From Maribacter zhoushanensis (GTDB taxonomy: Bacteria; Bacteroidota; Bacteroidia; Flavobacteriales; Flavobacteriaceae): a stretch of DNA of 64,000 nt. The notes under the pieces are model-generated. The model did not search any database. It saw nothing but the letters and a program-made list of their open reading frames with translations, and had not been told where the DNA came from. Of this stretch, positions 25,453 through 32,784 are shown one piece after another. Position 1 is the first letter of the stretch. The number at the start of each line of letters is the position of its first letter. The stretch spans positions 310,001-374,000 of the forward strand of contig NZ_JARKMR010000001.1 of NCBI RefSeq assembly GCF_029350975.1. The letters run 5' to 3'. The position numbers and the translations under genes were made by a program.

Positions 25453-25858
25453 TTTTTCCGTTTTTAATTTTTAATCTAATGAGGTTGTAGGTCTTATAAT
25501 CTTCGTCTCTTTGCCAATTGGTTAAACTTAGTGCAATAGTTTCCAATGCTGTTATTAATTCGCCATTGTTGAATACTGTAGGCTGGTAATTTTCATCTAT
25601 CTGAAATGTTTCCATTTCGCAAAACTCTCCTGTTTTATTAATGTACAGTCTCAAGGTTATAAAACCGTTACTTGGTTGTATGTTGGTTTCGGTTAGTTGA
25701 ATTTCTTTGAACGCTTTTCGGAGCGTTGGGTTTTCGCCTTTAATTCTGCTATTGATATTATTTGCCCAGTAAGGCATTGTACGTTCTTCGCAGTCGTTAT
25801 TTTCTTGCGAAAAGGCTAGAAAGGGTATAAATGTTAGTAGGAGTAGGAGGTTTTTCAT
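25436..25858 (-). CDS. Exported hypothetical protein, TonB C-terminal-like
   Basis: A 140-residue protein with a signal peptide (MKNLLLLLTFIPFLAFSQ). The mature part includes PSNGFITLRLYINKTGEFCEMETFQ (about residues 62-86) and TNWQRDEDYKTYNLIRLKIKNGK near the end. This arrangement of strands resembles the TonB C-terminal fold seen in many small exported Bacteroidota proteins, including the 487-residue gene at 19927-21390. There is no membrane anchor or proline spacer, so it is not a complete energy transducer. It overlaps the TPR gene by 17 bases and is probably cotranscribed with it. Confidence 0.65.
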   Translation of the reverse strand: MKNLLLLLTFIPFLAFSQENNDCEERTMPYWANNINSRIKGENPTLRKAFKEIQLTETNIQPSNGFITLRLYINKTGEFCEMETFQIDENYQPTVFNNGELITALETIALSLTNWQRDEDYKTYNLIRLKIKNGKIEEIF

Positions 25859-25894
25859 TTGGTTAGAAAGGTAAAGTATTGTATCGGGCTAAAG

Positions 25895-25938
25895 AAGAAT
25901 TTGTTTGTTTTTACTTCAGTTCTTTGTTATATGCTGCC
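25895..25938 (+). repeat. Family I right-end remnant (R7)
   Basis: AATTTGTTTGTTTTTAC followed by TTCAGTTCTTTGTTATATGC. The same TCAGTTCTTTGTTA string lies right of the IS110 at about 23535-23548. The end GTTATATGC is the inverted complement of GCATATAAC at the left end of copy R4. Confidence 0.55.
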
Positions 25939-25954
25939 CTTTTCCGTAATGTCT

Positions 25955-26539
25955 TTAGTTCTGATTTTTAATGTTTTCATACTTTTTAATAATTCCGTCC
26001 AGTTTGTCACGCTGCTTTCGAACTACTCTTGGTCTAAGATAGAACCAATTAAAGCCAAGCCATAACAAAGTAACTAAATAGGCAAAAATAGACCACGGAA
26101 ATGGTATTAGTAACACATACTCATAAAGATACAAACATAGACCAAAGGTTAGTGTAATGAAGTATATCTGCAACATTTTCGTTTGTAAAAATTTCTGTTT
26201 TTCTTTCAGTTTTATAACCGCTTTTAAAAACTCGTTATTACTCTTAGTTTCATTGATTTTTCTCAAATATGGAATAAGTTGATTGTAAAAGAATAGATAA
26301 ACAATTATTCCTAAAATCGTTAATCCTATTCCGATTTTTGTAGTAATCAACTTAGGTTTAAAATAAAAGCAGATAAAAATGATAAATGCAATTGTAGCTA
26401 CCATCAAAAAATTAGCAGCAATTAGTGTTGCTAGATTTTTTTTCTTGATTTGCGCAAAATTTGAAAACAATTCTTCTATTTGAGGTGGTTTTGTGGTTTG
26501 TCCAGACCACAATTCGTTTAGGTTTTTGTCATTGTTCAT
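25955..26539 (-). CDS. Membrane protein paired with ECF sigma factor (possible anti-sigma)
   Basis: A 194-residue protein with a soluble N-terminal 35 residues (NDKNLNELWSGQTTKPPQIEELF) and four predicted transmembrane helices (about 38-58, 65-85, 125-145 and 148-168), then a basic tail. An N-terminal acidic-xx-LW motif is common in Bacteroidota membrane proteins encoded next to ECF sigma factors. The start codon overlaps the sigma gene by 11 bases, so the two are translationally coupled. By genomic position it may bind and hold the sigma factor, but no classical anti-sigma zinc motif (HxxxCxxC) is present, so this is inference. Confidence 0.65.
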   Translation of the reverse strand: MNNDKNLNELWSGQTTKPPQIEELFSNFAQIKKKNLATLIAANFLMVATIAFIIFICFYFKPKLITTKIGIGLTILGIIVYLFFYNQLIPYLRKINETKSNNEFLKAVIKLKEKQKFLQTKMLQIYFITLTFGLCLYLYEYVLLIPFPWSIFAYLVTLLWLGFNWFYLRPRVVRKQRDKLDGIIKKYENIKNQN

Positions 26540-26996
26540 ATTCTCTGAATTTTGTTCTTATCTTTTCTTTTATTCTGTGAATTCTAACGCGAACATTAGT
26601 GTTTGAAAGTCCGACTATATTAGCGATGTCTTCTTGTTTGATGTTTTCAAGTTCGAGTGATATAATTATTCTGTCAGTTTCGGCTAATTCGGATATGCAT
26701 TTGTACAAAAACTTGATTTGTGGTTCAATATCGGATGTATTTTCTTCTGAAAGGTTTTTTGGTAGTTCGTCTTTAGGATAACGCTTTTGGCGTTCGATTT
26801 GGCGTAAACAAATATTAGATGCAATTCTAAAAATCCAAGTACCTGTTTTCGACTCGTTTCTGAATTCTGGAAGTTTTTTGAATACAACTATAAATGTTTC
26901 TTGCGCTAAATCCTTTGCTAAGTCTTTGTCATTTACAAAGCCCATACATAAACGAAATATTCTTTGCCAATAATTTTTGTATATATCTTCGAACAC
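26529..26996 (-). CDS. ECF-type RNA polymerase sigma factor
   Basis: A 155-residue extracytoplasmic-function sigma factor. Region 2 is at about residues 6-70 (YKNYWQRIFRLCMGFVNDKD, DLAQETFIVVFKKL, TWIFRIASNICLRQI) for core binding and -10 recognition. Region 4 is at about 95-150 (CISELAETDRIIISLELENI, QEDIANIVGLSNTNVRVRIHR), a helix-turn-helix for -35 recognition. The start is GTG at 26996, two bases after the hydrolase stop, and its end overlaps the membrane protein gene. Hydrolase, sigma and membrane protein thus form one transcript. The regulon is unknown; autoregulation is possible. Confidence 0.9.
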   Translation of the reverse strand: MFEDIYKNYWQRIFRLCMGFVNDKDLAKDLAQETFIVVFKKLPEFRNESKTGTWIFRIASNICLRQIERQKRYPKDELPKNLSEENTSDIEPQIKFLYKCISELAETDRIIISLELENIKQEDIANIVGLSNTNVRVRIHRIKEKIRTKFREYEQ

Positions 26997-26998
26997 GT

Positions 26999-27844
26999 TT
27001 AATTATTGGTTAGAAAATGTTCTAATTGGTTAAAATACCACTCTTTGTCATCGTACATTATAAAATGAAGTCCTTGGTTTGCATATTGCAAATCAGCCGA
27101 TTTGAGATTTTTAAATTGTTCTTTAATCGCAGGTTTAATGCTTGTAAAGTTAGATTCTAGTAGAATTAAAGAAGGACATTCAATCCCTTTAGTTTTTTCT
27201 CGTAAATCTGTGTTTGAAAAATCACAATACATTTCTGCAAAAGTTTGCCTATCTGATTGTATGCTCCAATTTACAACTGTTTCTATCATTTCTTTATTTT
27301 CAATAAGTTGCGGCATCATCATTTTTTGCATTTGATGAAATTGTTCTTTTGGCAACGCTGTAATCTGATTGACCATGCCTGAACAATCTATGTTTTCCTG
27401 ATGTTTAAAGTTTGGATTGGTTAATGCTGCCAAACAGGGAAGGGCATCTACAACAACGATTTTCTCAATAAGTTTCGGATAATCGGCAGCTATAGCCATC
27501 GCCAAACCACCGCCCATACTGTGTCCAATCAAAATTGGCTTTTCAATGTTCTTTTCCTTGATGAATTTTGCAATTCCAACTTTCCAGTTTTCAAAGCTCG
27601 GATTTGGGCTTGGTTTAGCCTCTGCAAATCCTGCCATTGTAAGAGTATAACAAGTATATTCTTTTTCATAGACTTCTTTTGTTTCAGCCCATACTTCTCC
27701 TGAAGACGCAAATCCTGGGATTAGCACAATCGTCCGATTTCCATTCCCGCTTTTCTTCACTTCAAATGGATAGTCGGAAATCGTTTGTCCAAATGTTTGA
27801 GTTATGATTAGAATAAAGATGCTTGAAAAAAGTGAGTTTTTCAT
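26999..27844 (-). CDS. Exported alpha/beta hydrolase
   Basis: A 281-residue alpha/beta-fold hydrolase. A signal peptide (about 1-20, ending TFGQ) suggests export. The oxyanion segment is IVLIPGFASSGEVW, the nucleophile elbow is LIGHSMGGGLA (Ser at about residue 109), and the C-terminal catalytic His lies in QGLHFIMYDDKEW. A catalytic Asp is likely around VVVDALPCLAAL or further on and is not certain. The substrate is unknown. It is the first gene of a three-gene operon with the ECF sigma factor two bases downstream, an unusual gene to lead a sigma operon. Confidence 0.85.
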   Translation of the reverse strand: MKNSLFSSIFILIITQTFGQTISDYPFEVKKSGNGNRTIVLIPGFASSGEVWAETKEVYEKEYTCYTLTMAGFAEAKPSPNPSFENWKVGIAKFIKEKNIEKPILIGHSMGGGLAMAIAADYPKLIEKIVVVDALPCLAALTNPNFKHQENIDCSGMVNQITALPKEQFHQMQKMMMPQLIENKEMIETVVNWSIQSDRQTFAEMYCDFSNTDLREKTKGIECPSLILLESNFTSIKPAIKEQFKNLKSADLQYANQGLHFIMYDDKEWYFNQLEHFLTNN

Positions 27845-27943
27845 TTTGTAGTTTTCTTTATGGTTCGCCTTTTAGATACGAGGAACTACAAAATGTTACA
27901 AAGTACTTTAATTTTTCTTTCTGGGAGGATTTTTAATAGGGTT

Positions 27944-28141
27944 GCATATAACGTTAAGTATAAGAAACGTAGGGCAGGTGATAAGCACTTTCGTTTCGGT
28001 TTATTACTTAGCTAAATATAAATATTTTGCTTTTATCTTTTCCTTTATAAACGCCAAATTTTATATTTAGCGGACTTTGTTAAAATACACAGACCTTTCG
28101 GTTTAGCACAAACGCCCTATGTTTTTTATACATTGTTGTAC
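27944..28141 (+). repeat. Family I palindromic repeat, copy R4 (type copy)
   Basis: The best preserved copy. Left end GCATATAACGTTAAGTATAA then GAAACGTAGGGC; right end GCACAAACGCCCTATG then TTTTTTATACATTGTTG. CGTAGGGC pairs with GCCCTATG. The inner arms GCTAAATATAAA and TTTATATTTAGC are perfect complements. Between them are CACTTTCGTTTCGGTTTA and, on the right, ACACAGACCTTTCGGTTTAG. It fills most of the 305-base gap between the hydrolase and the helicase gene. Confidence 0.85.
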
Positions 28142-28149
28142 CCAGTGCT

Positions 28150-29181
28150 TTAGTTTTTAAAATGCTTAATTTTTTCCTCAGCAATCAGATATAAATTATT
28201 GTTAGCTCTCGAACAAGCAACATATAATTTGTTTTTAGATACAGGTTTTAATTCCGATAATTTCCCTTTCTTATAGTGAGTTAAAGTTTTTTTGTTTAAA
28301 ACAACACAAACGTCATTATAATGATTCTCTCCTTTACAATCTCCCCAATTTCTTGAATAACAATCGTATTTATAATTTTCTCGATAAAATAATTTAATGA
28401 TATTATTGTCATTAAATAAAGCTTCGATTTCCTTTTTGTCTTCTACATAAATAACATTACTATCGATTTCTTTATGTGATTGAATATCTATTCCAATTTG
28501 TTCTGTAATGAACTGACAAACACTCTTAGTGCATCTGTAGCTTTTATTTAAATATTCAGTATCAGGAATAATTTTTGCCTTTTCAAATATTTTTTGATAC
28601 TTGTCATAATCGCTATGTAAATTAGCGTTGGTGTTGCCATCTCTACTTGTATCAAAAGTATGCTGATAAAAATCTCCTACAAGTATAATTTCTGTTTCAG
28701 ATTGACATATGTTTTTTAATAAATTAAAATCGTGACCAGCAAAGTCTTGAATTTCATCGATTAATATGTGGTCATAATATTTTGATAGACGTTCATTTAT
28801 ATCGTCTAATACATTTGCTTGTTCAAGTAGTTTTGCTATTCTGTTATGGTATAATAACTTTCCTTTGGTCATATATCTAGATATATTACTTAAAGGTAGT
28901 CTATTGGTGAAAACAGGTGTAAAGTCCCAAAAAATTCCTTTGGGTTTTAATTTATAGCCTAAAAAGGGTCTGAAGCAAAATGAATAAAGAAAATTATAAT
29001 AAGAAAACAGATTAATGTTTTCGGGTAAATAACCAAACTTTGTAACTATTGCTTCTTTTAAGTTTCGTGTATTATTAATTGTGTAAGTAATCAATAAAAA
29101 CCTTTCTTCAAGATTTAATTTACCAACGATTAAAGTCGTTTTCCCAGAACCTGCAACTGCTAATATTAAGCTTTTATCCAT
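28150..29181 (-). CDS. Short UvrD/Rep-like helicase (GajB-like)
   Basis: A 343-residue superfamily 1 helicase-type ATPase. Walker A is AVAGSGKTT at residues 8-16, Walker B is HILIDEIQDF at about 138-147, motif III is VGDFYQHTF at 168-176, motif IV region is KSYRCTKSV at 213-221, and a C-terminal NKLYVACSRANNNLYLI (about 317-333) is motif VI. It is much shorter than typical UvrD or the roughly 490-residue GajB, so the 1B and 2B subdomains are reduced. It overlaps the upstream OLD nuclease gene by 16 bases. This OLD plus helicase pair is the Gabija-type anti-phage layout. Confidence 0.85.
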   Translation of the reverse strand: MDKSLILAVAGSGKTTLIVGKLNLEERFLLITYTINNTRNLKEAIVTKFGYLPENINLFSYYNFLYSFCFRPFLGYKLKPKGIFWDFTPVFTNRLPLSNISRYMTKGKLLYHNRIAKLLEQANVLDDINERLSKYYDHILIDEIQDFAGHDFNLLKNICQSETEIILVGDFYQHTFDTSRDGNTNANLHSDYDKYQKIFEKAKIIPDTEYLNKSYRCTKSVCQFITEQIGIDIQSHKEIDSNVIYVEDKKEIEALFNDNNIIKLFYRENYKYDCYSRNWGDCKGENHYNDVCVVLNKKTLTHYKKGKLSELKPVSKNKLYVACSRANNNLYLIAEEKIKHFKN

Positions 29182-30725
29182 TCAATTGCTCTTTTTATAT
29201 AATCTGGAACGACTAAAATATCAGCTTTTTTATCCAATAACTCAAAGGCAACATCAGCTTTGTTTTTTAGCATATATTCTTGAACTGTTAGTGTTTTTCG
29301 ACCAGCTAAAAATAATTCGTTGCAAATAACTTCGTTGTTCTTAAAAAAGGAAATTTCAAAGGTTGAAATATCGTTATCAGTATCATAAAACACTTCTATG
29401 TTATCTTCTATATAATCTGAATATCTATCAACACAGTTTAACTGAAAGTCGCCATCATTATCACGAATTACAGCTGTTTTGATATTCAGAAGCTTAGCTA
29501 CATCTAAATATCTTTTGAAACTAGTTCCTCCAACAGAAATTATATGGATTTCTGAATCTTCAAGTTTTTCATTTGTAACTTTTTTATAAAGTGCTTCTAA
29601 TAAAATAAATTCTGCATCTCCTTCAACTAGAATTACATTTTTAGATAAAATATATTCTAAAATATTATTATCTGGTGCTTTCATAAAGAACTTAGCAGTA
29701 TCCTCTGGAATTGCAATTAATGGAATTGGTTGCGAACTATTACTATTAAGCATTACTGCTTTTCGTAAATCTAAACGAGTACTTATTAGATTGCTATGAG
29801 TAGCAACAAACAGCTGTTTGTTTTCTGATTCGTTAATCCTCTGGATTAACTTTTTCATATTTATATGACTTAAATGATTTTCTGGTTCTTCGAGAAGGAT
29901 TACATCAAGTTCATTTTCATTTTTTTGCAATGCAAAATCGGTTTTTATAAAGCATTGTCTTCCTTTGCCTTTGTTTTCTATTTCGATGTTACCTTCTTTG
30001 ATTGTTAAATCAGATTCAAGGTTTGCTTTAGAGTTTGTTCTGACAGAGAATGAATAATCAGTTATACGCTCATTCAATTCATTTAGTACAGTTGTACGAA
30101 AATTTTCTTTGTGTTTTCTATATTCATTTTGATGCTTGTTCTTTTCAGCATCTTTTATACTATTGTGATATAGGGTTTTAATATATGATTTTGTTGCGTA
30201 TTCATTATTAATTTGCGTGTTGTCAAGCAATAAATGTTGCATAAATCTTCGATAGCCAGTATAACTTTCTCCAGAAAATGTTTTGAAGTTTATTGAGTAG
30301 TATTCAAATGGGAAATTATCGTCATCCTGTTCTAAAATTTCTTTGATTTCCTTACTTAAATCTTCTCTTGGTTCACACATTAACAAAATTCCGTGAGATG
30401 GAATATTTTCAGAGTTATACTTGCCATCCAAATCCTTATTACCTTGGTCATTTAGGTAGAGTTCAACGTATAATATTGGTAAGTTTTCATATTTTTTTTC
30501 CGATGCTAGAAAGTCCTCAATTACATCAGTGTTGAAAAGGTGGTCAATTCCAAAATTTTCTACTTTACTACGACTTCCGCTTAGTACGATATCAATTGCA
30601 GAAAGAATTGTACTTTTTCCAGCTTCATTGTCTCCAATTAGAAGGTTTAGAGATTTGTCAAATCCAAGAGTGAATTCTTTAAAACGTCCGAAATTCTTTA
30701 TTTTGATTTTTTCTATAATTTTCAT
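29166..30725 (-). CDS. OLD-family ATPase/TOPRIM nuclease (GajA-like)
   Basis: A 519-residue OLD family nuclease. The ATPase domain has Walker A GDNEAGKST at 31-39, a degenerate signature KGKGRQCFIKTDFAL at about 252-266, Walker B DVILLEEPENHLSH at 274-287 and the His switch VATHSN at 308-313. The TOPRIM nuclease domain has E368 in ILVEGDAE and D422/D424 in RDNDGD. The frame runs upstream to 30812, but those residues fall inside repeat copy C, so the ATG at 30725 is used. With the downstream helicase it forms a Gabija-like defence operon that would cleave phage DNA when nucleotide levels drop, by analogy with known Gabija. Confidence 0.88.
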   Translation of the reverse strand: MKIIEKIKIKNFGRFKEFTLGFDKSLNLLIGDNEAGKSTILSAIDIVLSGSRSKVENFGIDHLFNTDVIEDFLASEKKYENLPILYVELYLNDQGNKDLDGKYNSENIPSHGILLMCEPREDLSKEIKEILEQDDDNFPFEYYSINFKTFSGESYTGYRRFMQHLLLDNTQINNEYATKSYIKTLYHNSIKDAEKNKHQNEYRKHKENFRTTVLNELNERITDYSFSVRTNSKANLESDLTIKEGNIEIENKGKGRQCFIKTDFALQKNENELDVILLEEPENHLSHINMKKLIQRINESENKQLFVATHSNLISTRLDLRKAVMLNSNSSQPIPLIAIPEDTAKFFMKAPDNNILEYILSKNVILVEGDAEFILLEALYKKVTNEKLEDSEIHIISVGGTSFKRYLDVAKLLNIKTAVIRDNDGDFQLNCVDRYSDYIEDNIEVFYDTDNDISTFEISFFKNNEVICNELFLAGRKTLTVQEYMLKNKADVAFELLDKKADILVVPDYIKRAIEWIKA

Positions 30726-30752
30726 TTCGTAGTTTTCGTTTTTCGCATTGGG

Positions 30753-31112
30753 TACAACTATTGTGTATGTACACAATTGCACATATTCTCCAATATAGAG
30801 GAATATGTGCAATTGTTTTTCTGTTCACTAATATACTATTAAAGAATAAACCTACAATTATCACTTCACATTCCATTACGGGAAACCATAATCAGTATAA
30901 AATCTATAGAATTAATGTGGTACTATTTAAACTCAGAAGAGAATTACATTAAAAATAGCAAACCAACCAAGTAGTCGGTTTTTTATTGGTAAAATGTGTG
31001 GTGTGTGCATAAAATCAACGATTGCCATTGCAATTGTATCGATGAAATGCAAATTGAGGTAATGGAATAATGAGTTTTGATTACTAAACAAACCAAGTAG
31101 TTTGTTTTTTGG
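30753..31112 (+). repeat. Family II structured repeat, copy C (full length)
   Basis: In order: ACAACTATTGTGTATG; a 16-bp perfect stem ACAATTGCACATATTC (30773-30788) with GAATATGTGCAATTGT (30801-30816) followed by TTTT; TTCACTAATATACTATTAAA; GAATAAACCTACAATTA; CTCAGAAGAGAATTACATTA; CCAAGTAGTCGGTTTTTTA; ATTGCAATTGTATCGATGAA; and hairpin ACAAACCAAGTAGTTTGT (31088-31105) with TTTTTG. It marks the right limit of the accessory block. Confidence 0.85.
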
Positions 31113-31130
31113 TGAAAGAAATAGGGAGTT

Positions 31131-31607
31131 TTAGAATAAACTTTGTTGTTTTGTAGGGCTTTCGTGGTTCAATAACCACTGTTTTCTATGTAGCCCACCA
31201 GCGTAACCGGTAAGTGAACCATCAGTGCCAATAACTCTATGGCAAGGCACTACGATCCATAACGGATTTCGGGCATTTGCAGAAGCGGCTGCTCTGGTGG
31301 CATTGGGATCGCCCAATAACTTTGCAAGCTCTAAATAGGATCTAGATTTTCCGTAGGGTATGTTTTGTAATTCAACCCAAACCTTCTTTTGAAACTCGGT
31401 TCCGTGTGGGTTCAGTTTTAAATTGAACTCGGTTCGTAAGCCTTCAAAATATTCGTTCAGTTGATACACGGCATCTTCTAAAGATTCAGGAATTACATCG
31501 GTAAGTGGCTCATCAGAATTTAAAACGGTAACAGCCGAGAGTCCGTGAGCATCGCCAATAATTTTGGCAACGCCTAAGGGTGTGTTTATGTAAGCAACAT
31601 CGGCCAT
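31131..31607 (-). CDS. ogt: Methylated-DNA-[protein]-cysteine S-methyltransferase
   Basis: Suicide repair protein that removes O6-alkyl groups from guanine. The 158-residue protein shows the Ogt/AGT C-terminal domain: GTEFQKKVWVELQNIPYGKSRSY, then NPLWIVVPCHRVIGTDGSLTGYAGG, where the acceptor Cys lies in VPCHRV. The Arg finger and HTH region fall around ATRAAASANARNPL. The N-terminal domain is short and there is no Ada-type zinc domain, so it is Ogt rather than Ada. It is the last gene of the minus-strand core block and starts 16 bases downstream of the CNNM/CBS gene. Confidence 0.95.
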   Translation of the reverse strand: MADVAYINTPLGVAKIIGDAHGLSAVTVLNSDEPLTDVIPESLEDAVYQLNEYFEGLRTEFNLKLNPHGTEFQKKVWVELQNIPYGKSRSYLELAKLLGDPNATRAAASANARNPLWIVVPCHRVIGTDGSLTGYAGGLHRKQWLLNHESPTKQQSLF

Positions 31608-31622
31608 GGTTGTAATAGCTGT

Positions 31623-32747
31623 TTATTCGTCAGGTGAAGTAGGCTTTTCAATCACTCCCGTTGCCTGAGCACGTTTTTCCCAGTTTTTACGGGCAAGACT
31701 CTGCAAATCTGCTACATTGTCGCTCTCATCCATTATTTCAAGCCCTAGAAGGGTCTCAATAACATCTTCCATAGTTACAATACCACTAACAGAACCATAT
31801 TCATCAACTACAAGGGCAATGGCCTCACGTTTTTCAATGAATATTTCAAATAAGGTTGGGATCGGCGTACTTCTACGCGTTACTAGAATTTCGCGTTTAA
31901 TATCTTTTAACTGTATATCTCCGTTCTGGTTGATCATTTCTTCTAGCACATTATCCTTTAAAACAAAACCGGTAATATTATCCATATTATCAGTATACAC
32001 AGGTATTCTAGAAAAACGTAATTTAGGGTTATCGGTAAAGAAATCTGCAATCGTTTTTTCGTCAGACGCTACTTTCATTACCGCTCTTGGCGTCATAATA
32101 TCTTTCACCAAAACTTCATCAAACTTCAATAAGTTTTTAATGATGGTAGATTCAGATTTTTCAAAAACACCCTCTTCATGTGCCATATCTGTCATGGCAT
32201 GAAAATCTTCTCTACTTAACACACTGCCGTGGTGGTTGCCACCGCCTACCATTTTGGTAAACAAACGCAATAACCAAAGCAAACCGGTATATTTTAAAGC
32301 AATGACCATAATGTTCAAAGCTTTTGTAGAGAAATTTGCCAATTGTTTCCAGTACGTAGCACCAATGGTTTTTGGTATAATTTCTGACGCTACCAAAATA
32401 AGTATGGTCATTATGGTAGAAACCACACCCACCATTAAATCTTCTGTAAACGATATGCCAAAAATAGTGCTGGTTTCGCTACCATAAAGCTCTGCGTATG
32501 CTGCCTTTGCCTGTACACCCACCAATATTGCACCAACGGTGTGGGCAATGGTATTTATGGTCAAAATAGCAATTAACGGTTGATCCACATCTTTTTTAAG
32601 TGCCTCTAAGGTTTTTGCGTAGGCATGACCTTCTTTCATTTTAACATTGATGAAAGTAGGAGTAATACTCAACAATACTGCTTCTAGTATAGAACACAGA
32701 AAGGAGAAGAAAATAGAAATGAATGCGTAAAAAAGTAGTAGTCCCAT
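31623..32747 (-). CDS. CNNM/CBS domain membrane protein (hemolysin family)
   Basis: A 374-residue integral membrane protein with an N-terminal CNNM (DUF21) domain of three to four transmembrane helices (about 1-170, including the SIFFSFLCSILEAVLLS and LVASEIIPKTIGATYW motifs) and a C-terminal CBS pair (about 205-335, with VKDIMTPRAVMKV and ALVVDEYGSVSGIVTMEDVIETLLG). The C-terminal CorC_HlyC domain is absent. Related proteins take part in magnesium or cobalt homeostasis; the hemolysin name is historical. It is closely spaced with ogt downstream and follows the serine hydrolase gene by 37 bases. Confidence 0.9.
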   Translation of the reverse strand: MGLLLFYAFISIFFSFLCSILEAVLLSITPTFINVKMKEGHAYAKTLEALKKDVDQPLIAILTINTIAHTVGAILVGVQAKAAYAELYGSETSTIFGISFTEDLMVGVVSTIMTILILVASEIIPKTIGATYWKQLANFSTKALNIMVIALKYTGLLWLLRLFTKMVGGGNHHGSVLSREDFHAMTDMAHEEGVFEKSESTIIKNLLKFDEVLVKDIMTPRAVMKVASDEKTIADFFTDNPKLRFSRIPVYTDNMDNITGFVLKDNVLEEMINQNGDIQLKDIKREILVTRRSTPIPTLFEIFIEKREAIALVVDEYGSVSGIVTMEDVIETLLGLEIMDESDNVADLQSLARKNWEKRAQATGVIEKPTSPDE

Positions 32748-32784
32748 GGGGTTGTTTTATAAATCGAAGATATTAATAAAAATG

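Noticed and set aside
30726-30812. N-terminal extension of the OLD nuclease by 29 codons
   Set aside because: The extension runs into repeat copy C and includes its hairpin; the ATG at 30725 gives the normal family start.
10400-31112. CRISPR array
   Set aside because: The repeats are long, kilobases apart and separated by genes; there are no short regular spacers and no cas genes.
10909-31130. A full integron with integrase
   Set aside because: No tyrosine recombinase gene is present; only the repeat and gene layout resembles cassettes, so only the cassette-like array is claimed.
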